A stretch of 64,000 bases of DNA from Euglena gracilis (lineage: Eukaryota > Euglenida > Euglenophyceae > Euglenales), in the NCBI GenBank assembly GCA_039621445.1, contig CP154956.1, positions 36,774,444 to 36,838,443 on the forward strand, written 5' to 3'. Numbering within the stretch: position 1 is the stretch's first letter; the number at the start of each line of letters is the position of its first letter. This document shows, in pieces, positions 47,201-64,000 of this stretch. The notes beneath the pieces are model-generated. The model saw nothing but the letters and a program-made list of their open reading frames with translations, did no database searches and was not told the origin of the DNA. Position numbers and translations under genes: made by a program.

Positions 47201-50200
47201 ACGTCGTCAGCGCCGCCCTGGCTCCCGCACGTCCACCGCCAACCCGGTCCACTGCTGCACGAACTGCTCGAAGGCCACCGCCAGCGCCTCGCACTGCCGA
47301 CGCGGCGCCGCGGCGGACTCTCAACCCGCAAATAACATCCCCAAACCTGTCGCCAGTCTGTAGTCGTACCAAACGAAACAACAGCAACAACATCAACAAC
47401 AAGATGGGCCCGGCTGGGGGGAAACGAGGGGAAAGCAACAGCAGAACATCAGGAAAGGGGGGGGGTGGCGTATTGCCTGGAGGGCTCGTGAGCGCTTCTT
47501 ACCCACCGCACCCTGGGTCTCAGTCAGCCAGCACCTGTTTTCTCTAGCCAAACTTCAGTGTAAAGAGCCGAAAAGATTCTTGGAAATGGGTCAAAATAAC
47601 CAAAACAATGGCCATCATCTTTGATATTCATATCGGCTTTCATCTTTTCGCATTTTTTGTGAAGATCGGTGTGAAGAGACACTCCTGGTCAAAAAATAAG
47701 CCTCTGGTACATCACTCTGCCAAATATTTTTCCACGTCTTTAAGCTTCCACTGCAGCATTTCCTGGCAAATAAAACAGATAAGTCCACTGGGTGCCCTCA
47801 CCACCACCCCCAGCTGATCTGACAGCGGGAAGGAGGGGTTGGGGTCGGCGGAGTCCCACCCATCCCCAGCTCACCAGTCTTTAAAGTCCTCGGCTTCATA
47901 CCACAGACCACCCGTTTGGAGCATGGCCCGATTGCCTTCCCACGCATCCATCCCCCCCCCCGCACCCGGAGCCGCGGCGCCCCCGCAGGGCCGCGTCGCT
48001 CGGCAGCGCCGCAATGTCGGGCCGGGCCACGGCGATCGGGGCGGGCGGGGCCAGCACGTCGTCCGCAGCCCGCCGCCAGGCCCCGGCCGTCACCGCCCCC
48101 CTTCTCGGGGCCCGCGGCAGCCCCGGACCCGCCCGGGCCGGGTCAGCGGCGGGGGCCTGCCCGCAGCGCCGCCACGAGCCCCCCGAGGTCCGCCACGGGG
48201 AAGTGCGCCGCCAGCCGGCCCGCCTCGCAGGCGTGGGCCAGCAGGACCCGCGGCGAGGGCGGCGCGGCGCTGTCCGGGGCAGGGCGGCCCCGGGAGCCGC
48301 CGGCGGACGGTGGGGGAGAGGGGAGGGGACAACAATGGGGAGTCGGTCACAATTGGCATGAGGTCGCTGGTTGACCCGGCAGCAAACCTCTCATCAATAA
48401 GACAACCAGGAAATCCTGGACAGGAGTTTTTTATTATTGGCCGGGTTCTTTGTGCTACGAGGGGTGGTGTTGTGTTGTGTTGTGCTGTGCTGTGCTGTGC
48501 TGTGCTGTGCTGCGCTGCGCTGGGCTGCGCTGCGCTGGGCTGGGCTGGGCTGGGGCGGAAATTTTAAAAAAAACTCCGCTGTCCCAGAGCACTCAGTGAA
48601 AAATATATGGGAAATGGGCAAGAAAGTGTGGCAATTTTTAGTGAGAACAGGTCGGCATCAGGAGAAAAAAAAATGGTTCCTGGTATCCTTGGACCAGCGT
48701 CCATCCACCCAAATCATCAAAAACTGTGTTTTTCGACTGTTTAATTTTTGCCCCCGTTCAAGTCCCAGTCTGGCCCTTAGCCGGCCCTTTGGCCGAAAGG
48801 GGGGGGGGCGGTCCTTAAGGAAATAAAAAAAAACTTTCCTGTCCCTTAAGAACCGCCCTGGGCTGGGCTGTGCTGTGCTGTGCTGGTGGTGAAGGCCTGG
48901 TGGGGGGGGGGGGGGGCGACCCCCCCCACCCACCACAGCATTTTCACCAACTTTGGAAAAACAGGGATTGTGGCCGGGGAAATATTTGAAAATTTTCCTG
49001 AAAAATGAACCCCAAATACATGATTTTTCGTGGAAAACCACATTTTTTACATAGAAAAAAAATCTCAGAAATTTCAGGTTTAAAAATTGGTAGTTTTTAG
49101 GAGGGGGGGTGGAAAAAAAAATGCAAGTCAAAAAATTGGACCAAATTTTGGTACAGTCAAATTTTAATGACATTTTTATCTTGGATTTTTTTGGGATTTT
49201 CAATGGCATTTTTTGCTTCAAAAACCTCTCAAAATCAAAAATTTTGAGAAAATGTTGAAATTTCGGAAGGTGTGAAAAAATGGGGGTTTGGCGGGGTTTT
49301 GGGGGGGGACCTATAGGTCCCAAAATGGGCCAAAATACACCCGGCGCCTTTGGCGCCAGGAAAAAATTTTGGGGTCCAAAAAAAAATTGGTGCCACCAGA
49401 ACAACAGGAAGAGGTGGTGGGGGGGATGGTCGACCCCCCCCCACCCACGATGCAGGGGGTGGGGGGTAGTGGTTGACCCCCCACCCACCACCCTGGCTGT
49501 TTGGCCGATTCCCGTTCTGCCCTGGGGTTTTTGCCTGGGGGGGGGGGTCCAGGGGTGCAGCGGACACAAACCCACCCCGCAAAGGCGACCTGGGCGTCAC
49601 TCCCTGCGCACAGCGTTCCGCCCGTGTCTTCAGCCACCTCGGACTGCACCGTTGCCAGCCGTCCCCTGCCACACCCCCCGGCAGGGCGTGGCTCACCCAC
49701 CATCGGGGGGCGGGGGGGCGGCCCAGCCCGCCGGGGCACAGGCAGGGGGCGGGGTGGGAGGGGCGGCAGCACCGCGCGCCGCGCCAGGAAGCAGCGGCCC
49801 GCGCAGTCCTCGAAGGCAAAGGCGGAGACGAGCCGCCCGCGGAGGTGCCACCCGCGGCGGGTGTCCACCGGCGTGAAACACGCCTGCTGCCACCCCCCTG
49901 CGCCCCCCCCCCCTGGCCGTGGCTCGGCACTACAGCAAATTGGTGTCTTTGGAATGGGTTGCTGCACGCATCAAGCATCTCCTCTCGTTTGCGGTTCCGC
50001 GACTCTTTGAGACACAAAACTGAGGGGCCCTGTCATCAACTGCTGACGCTGAACAGACCGAAAAAAAATCCACAAAAAAGCTTACCATTCTGAAAAAGTG
50101 ACCAAAAAAGCGCAAATCTGGGGTGCCAAAATCCTGGAAATGCAAAATCGGACAACCCTGCCAAAAAGTGTGTTAAAGGAAAACACGCAACTTGGGGAAA

Positions 50201-50988
50201 AGGCTTACTTTTCAAAAAAAAAGTCTGTAAGTTTTTTTTTAAAAAATAACACCTCAAATAACTTTTCCCCCTGCAAAGTTGGTGGACCGAGCTTTGTGGC
50301 CCCACACCCTTCAGAGTTATTTTGACAGCACCCAAAAAAAATAATGCTTCTATTCATGGAATAATAAAACATGATGGCATTTCAGATGACTTTTGTGTTA
50401 ATCACTTCCTGATTTCTCAAAAAGACGCATCATTTTCAACATTTTTCCTATTTTAAAGAGGGGGGTCTTCCCTTCCTTGGATGGCCTTCCCCCCTGCAAA
50501 GTTATTGGGGCACAGGCACTGCAAAATTATTTTGGGGGGTTGGCAACAGAAAATGGATAATGCCAGAAGGAACTAGAACATAAAACATGTGCGAACAAAT
50601 GCAAAAAAGTGCAACTTGGCAAAGATAACAGTGAAGCTTGGGGAAAACATGAACAAAAAAACAAAATAAAATGTGACAGAAGATGCACAATGTCAGCAAA
50701 ACCCAAACGGTGCAGGAACAAAGTCAAACTCTGCAACGTTTGCAACTCTCCACCTGTCAGGGCGGAGCAAGATAAAGCTTGGAGTGGGTTTTCGTGGTGG
50801 ATCTATTTTGGGAAGGGGGAGGGTCCTCCCAGGATGGGTCCCGGGTCCAACGGTCTCCGGACCTGGCTGCAGGGGCGTGGGCGGGAGGCGAAGCGGTCGA
50901 AGTGGTCCTTCAGGCCGCCGTATACGTCCGCCAGGCAGGCGGAGAGGCTCGCGTGGGCGGCGCCGGGGACGGGCACCGGGGCGGCCAT
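41420..50988 (-). CDS. unrecognised multi-exon gene
   Basis: Exons run from 50988 (ATG, MAAPVPVPGAAHASLSACLA) to 50863, a 42-codon exon with GT donor. Next is 49883-49773 (37 codons, GRLVSAFAFEDCAGRCFLAR). Then come about 49660-49570, about 48290-48175 (PRVLLAHACEAGRLAAHF, with a possible GC donor), about 48110-47950, about 47318-47210 (CEALAVAFEQFVQQWTGLAV), about 46985-46840 (QCSAYVHQERDGSYVLLEGS), 45800-45730, 45430-45240, 45010-44850 (Ser/Ala-rich), 44455-44285 (MPVLALYGKFEARLKG), 42992-42910 (DVERWRYLVALEEA) and 41560-41420 (LEAECRRLQQQ). Only the first two junctions were checked for phase. The mixture of helical, Ala-rich segments suggests an alpha-helical protein, but I recognise no domain. 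It could be two genes. Confidence 0.5.
41897..42451 (+). other. 184-codon open stretch, hydrophilic, Lys/Pro-rich
   Basis: The longest open stretch in this window that is not GC- or microsatellite-driven. It starts MYERPVGGVRTPSSGEPPEP and continues with many Lys, Asn and Ser. It runs into the left end of a family D transposon at 42436. Codon use (AT-rich third positions) is unlike the firm exons. The opposite strand is open as well. It may be chance, or a decayed foreign coding fragment. Confidence 0.2.
42436..42705. mobile_element. hAT-type MITE, family D copy 2
   Basis: The left end CAGGGGCATTTTTTAAGAC and the central block (CGGCGCCTTCGGCGCCG, AAAAGTATATCCCACCCCCC) are shared with the copy at 59549. 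The right end (ACTAAAAAACCAAACCCT) is degraded and no target duplication is visible, so limits are approximate. Confidence 0.75.
43060..43400. repeat. dispersed repeat, inverted copy of 5720-6050
   Basis: The reverse complement aligns with 5720-6050 along its length, including GGCACAAAGC, TGGGCGTTTT, CCCGATTTCGG and GGCTGGCCAGCCC. It lies in an intron-like stretch of the unrecognised minus-strand gene. Confidence 0.75.
48551..48860. mobile_element. hAT-type MITE, family C subfamily 2, copy 1
   Basis: The right end CTTAAGAACCGCCCTG is intact and the left end (TGGGGCGGAAATTTTAA) is decayed. Flanking GGCTGGGC occurs on both sides (48543-48550, 48861-48868), though inside a GCTGG repeat. The interior is nearly identical to 58604-58926 (ACTCCGCTGTCCCAG, CATCAAAAACTGTGTTTTTC, GTTCAAGTCCCAGTCTGGCC). 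Confidence 0.88.
49372..49530. repeat. dispersed repeat, copy 1 (second at 61550-61682)
   Basis: From GGTCCAAAAAA through GGAAGAGGTGGTGGGGGG to GGCTGTTTGGCCGATTCCCG the stretch matches 61550-61682 nearly base for base. A GGCGCCTTTGGCGCC palindrome precedes it. Ends are not defined. Confidence 0.85.
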
Positions 50989-51539
50989 ACTGTGGCCCGG
51001 CCCGTCAGGCGGGGCGGGGGCGGGGCAGCCGGCAGGGGGGGCCGGCCCCCATCAGCGTGGGAGGCCGGGTGGCGGGGGTGTGGCACCGCGAGGGTGGGAG
51101 GTGGCTGTGAGAGAGATTGAGATAGGGGGGGGGGTCAGGGTGGAGATGGGGCGGCGACCTCGCCTCTCCGCCCCCCAAAACAACGACCCGGACAGCCTCG
51201 CCAATCCCCACTCAGAGGCAGACCGGCCCGGATTTGACCAACCCAGGGAGCAGAAAGCCCGCATGGGGAATCGGTGGGCGGTGGACAGAAAGCCTGCCTG
51301 GAATTGATTGGTCTGGCATCCGGTCTTGGGCTGCGTACTGCTTTCTTTTGCCATGCACGCGTTCACAACTTGTGAGGTATGCAAGTGACAGGAGAGGGAG
51401 AGGGAGCTCGGGTGATGGCAAAGGTGCCAGGGTTGGAGGTGCAGAGGAGTGCTGGTGCGGGAGTTCGAAGGTGAGAAGGCTTCGGTGGCAGGAGGGACAG
51501 GTCCGATGGGGACCGATGTAGTGCGCCAGTGTGGTGGGG

Positions 51540-54500
51540 TCAGGCCAGGAACGTGTCGTCCATGTCAGTTTCCTGTGACGTGATGCGGGGAGGGGGGGGG
51601 GGCACGGCGCACGGTGACCAGCGATGCACCGACGAAAGGTTGCAAGCCCCATCACATTGCTTGGTGCTGCAGACACACCTGAGTATAAATATGCGCGAAT
51701 TTTGCATCGCTAGGTGGCATGGCATATGGCAGACCAAGCTGAATGATCAGCTTGGCCGGCGGGATGGACCTGCCTTATACTCTGGACGGGCACAGGCACA
51801 GCACAGTGGGCACCCGCTCAATGACAAGCTTCAGCTCCGCCATCACGGGGCTGCGCTGCATTTGGTCCTTCACGGTGTACAGCAGCCCCGCGTTGCCGCA
51901 CCCATCCTTGTTGTCCGCCTGTAGCCGTAGAGAGGCAAACCCCCCTGATAAGTGCGCAGGGCCCTAATTATGCGCAGGGCCCAGATAAATGCGCACCCCC
52001 CAAGGGTCTAAAACTACCTTCCTAAAAAGTGCGCACCCCCCCAAAGGAGAAACCACTGCTTATCACATCTCAGGTCGGAAAGCACACACAATTTTCAGAA
52101 CTGTCCTTCTCAGACCAAATATTTCTATCGTCCAAGCCCAAATTTGACACGTAATCACTTGAGTCGTTGCTTGACATCACAAGAAGGGGAAAAACTGAAA
52201 AAAGAGTGGTGGAAACTTAAGTATTTTGTGTTTTGCCCTAACTATGCGTGCCCTAACAAGTGCGCACCCCTTGGGGTCGAAACTACGACCTTAAAATGTG
52301 CACGCCCGTGTGAGTGTGGTTACATACACCCCCCAACGCAAAATGCAGGAGATGGGGAAACCCAATGCGTGGGGGTGGCACGGTTGTACACTGTCTGGCT
52401 CTTGTCCTCCAATGACACACACACACACACACAAACACACCACACCCACACATACACACACGCACACCACGAGGGTGACGAGGACCGGCAATTCCGCAAA
52501 CTGCAGCAGGATGTGGGACTTGTAGAAGAGCAGGATGCTGCGGTTGTTGCCCATGTGGAGCTTGGACGCCTGGCAGGGCACAGGGTCCGCATAGGGTCAG
52601 GCGCAGCGCCCCCCCCCCAATCTTGGTCTGGGAATGGGGGCAACCCCGCAGATCTCGCTGGCGTCAAATTCAGAGTACAACTTGGGGAGAGGTCACTTTG
52701 CCTCCAACACATGACCGTCCCCAACACCAGCGCGAAGCAGCACAGGAAGGGTCCTCCAACCGGAGGGTGCCGACTTCCTGCCTGGGACCTCTTCCGAGGG
52801 AAATGGAATCGCCCAACGGTGATCCCTCCCCAGAAAGCGGTTCCCCTCCCCCGGACCCCTCACCCGTCCCCCGGGTGGCCCTGACCCACTCCCAGCCCTC
52901 CCCCTCGCCCACCCTTGAGATGCCTGCCCGCCCCGCCCCATCGTTCCGCCGGCACGGGACACGCCTGCTCCGTCGCCAGGATGAACGTGGCGGCGATCCG
53001 CTTGCTGATGGGGGGCTCCGCGAGGTGGTCCGCGGACACTGCGCGGAGGCGGCCCGCCGAGGCGTGGGGGGGGGGGGGCGGTGGCCAGGGCCCCGGGGCC
53101 TCCATTCGGGGCCCAGCCAGCCCCGTTGGTGGGGGGGGGGGGGGGGCGAACCACCCCTCCGCCCCGGGAGCCTGGCACAGGGGGGGGGGGGGGCATTCAT
53201 TTTTTGTAAAAAAAATTCGTCAGTCATTACCCTTACCCCAGTGGGGGGGGGGGCAACGTTGGGAAAAGCAAAAAAAAAAAAACAAGCCCCAACCCACCAC
53301 TCAGATGCAGAACAAAAGCTCATCCGATACGAAGACCATGCACTTGCTCCAGCCTGGTCTTCGCTATATCCGGCATAGCTGGCGCCCTTTTGCTGATTTC
53401 AAGTCCCATTTATCTTAAGAAAAGTTTATTTTGTCAAAAAAAAAAACCATCCTGGATCTTGGGTTCCCAAACCAAGCTTTGAGACTAACTGAGTTCTGAA
53501 CGTCAAAAACCACCAAAAAGAGATGTACAAGAAAATATTCAAAAAATATTCAAAAATGAAAGGGAAAAAACGGTGAATTTTTGATTTGAAAACCATCAAA
53601 AAATTTCCAAAAATGAAACAAAAACGTGCAACAAAAAAAACAAGAATGCATTTTGCCCCGAAAGTTCTTTCTTTCTTTTTCCAGAAAAAAAATATTCAAA
53701 ATTAAACAATAAGCTTGCCAGCTATTATATCCGGGGGGTTATTGACGGTGTTTTTTGGAGTGACTAACTGGTTTTGGTCCCGTGATCCCCTCCTCCAATA
53801 CAGCGAAATTTCTTTTCAGGATGCTGGTGTGAAATTTCGGGATGCTGGTGTGACTAGCCAGATGTGACCCCTTTAGAAGCCCCCAACAAAAATAGGAGGC
53901 ACGCACACACCTTTGATGTGGACCATGCCGACCGTGTCAGAGATCAGGATAGCCTCCAGGCCGCGGTGCCTACAATGCGGGAGGGAGAAACGATTGCCTC
54001 CCGAGGAACAGGGACAGCTTCCCAGATTGGCAAGACAACAAGTCCAGGGCCTCCGCAGCGGCAACAGCTTGGTCCATCATTCCCTCACCGGGAGTTTCCT
54101 TTGACGCAGGGCGGTCCGTAAGGACGAGAATTTTTCTTGAGGACCGCCCTTTAAGAACTGCCTTCGGACCTAAGGGCTGGCCGGGGCTGGATTGGGGGCT
54201 CGAACAGGGTCAAGAATTGCAAAGTCAAAAAAGCACGCATTTTTGACGTTTTGGGCGGATGGACAACAGTCCAAGGATACCAGAAATCACCTTCCCCCCC
54301 CCCCTGAAGTTGACCCGCTGTTGCCAAGATACGGCCATTTTTTCGGTCATTTTTCCTGTGGTTTTTTTCATGTGCTGCGGCGGATGCTTTTTCTTAAGGA
54401 TTGGACTGCCTTGCTTTAGCGTGCATGGCATGTGCATGCGTGTAACCCCACCCAGCGTTCAATTTGGCGGTGGTCCAGGAGGGGGGATATCCCCTCAAAG

Positions 54501-55085
54501 AAAAACCCAAACACCCTCTTTGCATCGAACCCTCACCGTGCCCCCGATAAGTGCACAGGTTCACTTATTAGAGACCAAGTTTCACCCACAGGGGTGCACA
54601 CTGAAGGGGACAGTAAGGGGGAAAAATCTCGAACCACATGGTGTGCACCCATTTTCACCGAAACTTCCCTTTTCGTGTGATTTCAAGCGCAGGTTAAGTT
54701 TTCTGTGACACCCGGCCACTATTGTTTTTAGGACTGCAAAAATGACGAGCAAAAGACGTTTTTGTGGGCCTGGGGAAAAAAAGGGGGGAAAGAGCTCTGG
54801 AGTGGGACAGTGGGATAATGAGATGTGGCGTGGCACGGTGCGGGGTGGCCTGGGTACAAAAAAAATACTGGGGGGTCTGGAGGGAACCAGGCTCGGTGAG
54901 CCCCCAGGTAACCCGGCTCCAGGAAGCTCCGGCAAACCTCAAGTCAACAAAAGCCAGCATCCCAACCTTTCTGAGGCTCATGCCCCCCCACCAAACCACA
55001 GGGGCTCACGGATCACAGCAAACAACCTTTTCAGCAGGTCCCCGAAGAACTGCTCAAAGGTGTGCTCGGGGGCCGGCCCGGCCAT
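51540..55085 (-). CDS. LAMTOR3: Ragulator subunit LAMTOR3 (MP1)
   Basis: Roadblock-fold subunit of the Ragulator/LAMTOR complex on late endosomes/lysosomes, which holds Rag GTPases for mTORC1 activation; it pairs with LAMTOR2 and is also known as a MEK-ERK scaffold. Exons in phase: 55085-55027 (MAGPAPEHTFEQFFGDLLK), 53969-53911 (GLEAILISDTVGMVHIK), 53038-52965 (EPPISKRIAATFILATEQ), 52569-52471 (NNRSILLFYKSHILLQFAEL), 51918 downward (GCGNAGLLYTVKDQM). The last exon either reads through to TAA at 51775 or splices after VIER (51814) to 51572-51540 (ETDMDDTFLA, stop); both are open. The family order (L-I-SD-x-x-G, ILATEQ-SKL, QF-x-LP) is complete. The intron 52964-52570 needs a GC donor (reading on the minus strand). 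About 140 residues, slightly longer than the animal protein. Confidence 0.87.
51948..52310. repeat. TAAGTGCGCACCCC repeat region
   Basis: Several copies of AAGTGCGCACCCC-type words and GGGCCCTAATTATGCGC / GCCCTAACTATGCG words flank a plain AT-rich centre. It lies in the LAMTOR3 intron between 51918 and 52471 and resembles the element at 37262-37466. Confidence 0.6.
54107..54413. mobile_element. hAT-type MITE, family C copy 3
   Basis: Left end CAGGGCGGTCCGTAAG and a decayed right end CTTAAGGATTGGACTGCC. Flanking CTTTGACG (54099-54106) and CTTTAGCG (54414-54421) agree at 6 of 8. The interior aligns with 8004-8305. It lies in the first intron of LAMTOR3. Confidence 0.8.
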
Positions 55086-55216
55086 GGTGTGGATGAGGGC
55101 GGTCTGCGGGGACAGACGGGCTGAAGGGCTGGGGAGAGGGCCGCGTGGGTCCCCGCGGTGCAGCCCACCCCGGCAGGTCTTGAGCTCTTTGCTTCGGTGG
55201 ACATTCTTCTGCATTG

Positions 55217-55320
55217 CAGGGCGGTCCATCCGGGACGGGACGTGTTTTTTATTATTATTATTAAGGACCCTCCCCTTCAGGACCGCCCTTAGGCCTCAAG
55301 GCCGGCCAACAGCCAGTGCG
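55217..55320. mobile_element. hAT-type MITE, family C fragment
   Basis: Begins CAGGGCGGTCCATCCGGG and includes the inner GGACCGCCCTTAGGCC block of family C, then the similarity stops. It is a truncated copy upstream (5') of the LAMTOR3 start codon. Confidence 0.7.
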
Positions 55321-55988
55321 TAGCAACTGTGGGAGGGGCACCACTGCCCACACAGGTGATACATAATTTCTATTTGGTGATACACATATGATACAAAAAA
55401 TGTCCACATGATACGCATATTTCTGGGCTATTTTTTTTTTGCACCCAAAAGCCAAAAAATCCGTTGCTGTCTGGAAAATTAAATAAATAACCTAATTGCT
55501 TCTACTTCAGTGAAGCCCTCATTTTGCGGGAATCAAACCGGGAATCAGAGACTGGAAAGCTACTCCCAGGTGGGGGTCCGGGTGGAGGGGGGGGTTCCCA
55601 AAGAATGGCAAAAAAAATCCAAAGCCAAATCCTGGATTTTTAGCCAAAAAAAATTGAGTTGAAAAGACTTCAAGAGGGGCACTGGTGGAACTTTGTGAAA
55701 ATTGCACAATTGGGAATGATTCTTGTCACGCAGTGCACGCGGTGCCGCTTGACCACTTGACGTAATGGCACAAATTAATCATTTGAAATTCCCCGTGCAC
55801 AACTGCATCTTTTTTGTTGCTGAGGTGGGTGTCCCAGAGACTCAAGGCGAGTGAGGGTATACAGGTGGAAATCCTCCTGTACTCTTTATTCCAAATATAA
55901 AAACCTCAAATACAACCCCCCCCCAAATACAAAAACCCTCCAGGGAAACGCTTACAGGCACCGCGTGAGCCGCAAGACGAAAGACGGC

Positions 55989-56390
55989 ATGGATGGATGG
56001 ATGGATGGATGGATGGATGGATGGATGGATGGATGGATGGATGGATGGATGGATGGATGGATGGATGGATGGATGGATGGATGGATGGATGGATGGATGG
56101 ATGGATGGATGGATGGATGGATGGATGGATGGATGGATGGATGGATGGATGGATGGATGGATGGATGGATGGATGGATGGATGGATGGATGGATGGATGG
56201 ATGGATGGATGGATGGATGGATGGATGGATGGATGGATGGATGGATGGATGGATGGATGGATGGATGGATGGATGGATGGATGGATGGATGGATGGATGG
56301 ATGGATGGATGGATGGATGGATGGATGGATGGATGGATGGATAGATGGATGGATGGATGGATGGATGGATGGATGGATGGATGGATGGAT
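55989..56390. repeat. (ATGG)n array, about 100 units
   Basis: Roughly 400 bp of almost perfect ATGG tetramers with one A/G interruption near 56341. The apparent WMDG-repeat peptides are artefacts of the array. It lies between LAMTOR3 and the minus-strand exons to its right. Confidence 0.98.
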
Positions 56391-57089
56391 ATCTCCATCG
56401 CAGCGCTGCAGGGCTTCAATAGAAAAACAGAAAGGTGGTCCAGTCATCTGGCCTCCAGGACTTGCACTGGTCAGTTGCCACCCAGGAAATACAACGGACA
56501 AGACCAGAGTTTCATGTGCTGGGTAATTTCTTATTTCCCGGGACATGCTGGGGGAGCTCTGGACATGGTTCGCAGGGTCAAAACACCCAATTTTGGAAAA
56601 TTGTGAGTATCCACACAAAGGACAATGCATGTCACCAGTTTGAAAACCTGGAACCAAACCCTGAGAAATTGAAACGTAAATTTGTGTGATTGCGCCCAGG
56701 AACATAAAAAACGTCAGATGCGAGATCAGACGCTCAAGTCATTTTTGGGTTAGCTGCTTGAGCAGCTGGGCAACGTTCGATTCCTCTATCTTCTGTTGGC
56801 TCCTTGCTTCAAGCCCTGGCAAACCAGCAAACGAAAGCAAGGCAGGGGACCCCATACAGAGGACAGATGGTACCCCAGCCGTTAGAATAGATCGGCTCCG
56901 TGGAGAGGTCAGCCAGAGGGGAGGGTCCAGGACCGGCTCCCAGCTGTTACGCGCAGCAGCGATACTGTACAGCACACAGCGCCGGTGCAGGCGGCGCGGG
57001 GACCCCCTCAAATACGCCGTGCCCGGCGCCGCAACACAACACCCGGGGGGGGGGGGGCAGTCTGGCGGTGACAGCCGCCCGTCGACGGT

Positions 57090-63690
<6,601 letters not shown>

Positions 63691-64000
63691 AGCCATGCGT
63701 TGGGAGGGGAGGGCGGAGGCGCACGCTGGGGGGTGGGAAGGGGACGAGGCAGAGAGGCGCCGGGGGGGGGGGGATCATTGGAGGCCAACACGTCTGGAGA
63801 TGCATCACCTCCAGTGGTGGGGATTCATTTGACCGGAAAGAAAGATGAGGCATCGTCCTCTGCCACCCCGTGGGGAGGTCTTCAAAGAAACCTGCGATGC
63901 AGCGTTATGGGAGGTGGGGGGGGGAGCACATATGGGCAGGAAAAGGAAATTTTACCAATCAGTGAGTACTTCATTTGGATTTAACTTCTGGCCTGATTGC

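Noticed and set aside
49304-49330. GACCTATAGGTC as another hAT-A terminus
   Set aside because: It is a single short palindrome without a partner end or flanking duplication.
55989-56390. Repeat proteins of the WMDG and HPSI type
   Set aside because: They are produced by the ATGG array on either strand; no start, splice or composition signal supports coding.

Overview
This is a piece of a nuclear genome from a eukaryote, probably a free-living protist; I cannot name the lineage. GC-rich exons ending in G/C codons are separated by GT-AG (and some GC-AG) introns. The introns are full of poly-C/poly-G runs, microsatellites and short transposons. I see no operons, Shine-Dalgarno sites, rRNA, tRNA or CRISPR. 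The gene set (an SLC35E3-type transporter, USP7, a strictosidine-synthase/APMAP-like protein, the Ragulator subunit LAMTOR3) is eukaryotic, and LAMTOR3 argues against a land plant.

Layout. 1-8 kb: remains of one plus-strand gene with a coiled coil, split by a 1.8-kb CA-type satellite, and weak candidate exons. 8.5-13.9 kb: SLC35E3-like nucleotide-sugar/triose-phosphate transporter family protein (+). 14.7-33.2 kb: USP7/UBP12-type deubiquitinase (+), with MATH domain, catalytic core with its Cys, His and Asp boxes, and the C-terminal ubiquitin-like domains; exon junctions agree in phase through most of the gene. 35.7-39.6 kb: N-terminal half of a membrane-anchored APMAP/strictosidine-synthase-like beta-propeller (+), whose second half I cannot find. 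On the minus strand: an unrecognised multi-exon gene (51.0 to 41.4 kb, start codon seen), LAMTOR3 (55.1 to 51.5 kb, essentially complete), and a second unrecognised set of exons (63.7 to 57.1 kb).

The most notable content is the mobile DNA. At least five short terminal-inverted-repeat families sit in introns and spacers. Four of them have one or more copies flanked by matching 8-bp target duplications, and two contain recognisable C-terminal fragments of hAT transposase. One family appears at three sizes within 18 kb: 2,131 bp with transposase remnants, an 818-bp internally deleted derivative, and a 73-bp element that is little more than its termini. Much of the intron length in USP7, the transporter and LAMTOR3 is these insertions plus satellites.

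The recognised genes act in unrelated processes (Golgi/plastid-type transport, deubiquitination, ER/plasma-membrane hydrolase-like protein, lysosomal mTORC1 scaffold), as expected of a non-operonic eukaryotic region. Exon limits were worked out by eye from splice sites, reading phase and remembered family patterns; where poly-G/C runs blur them this is stated.
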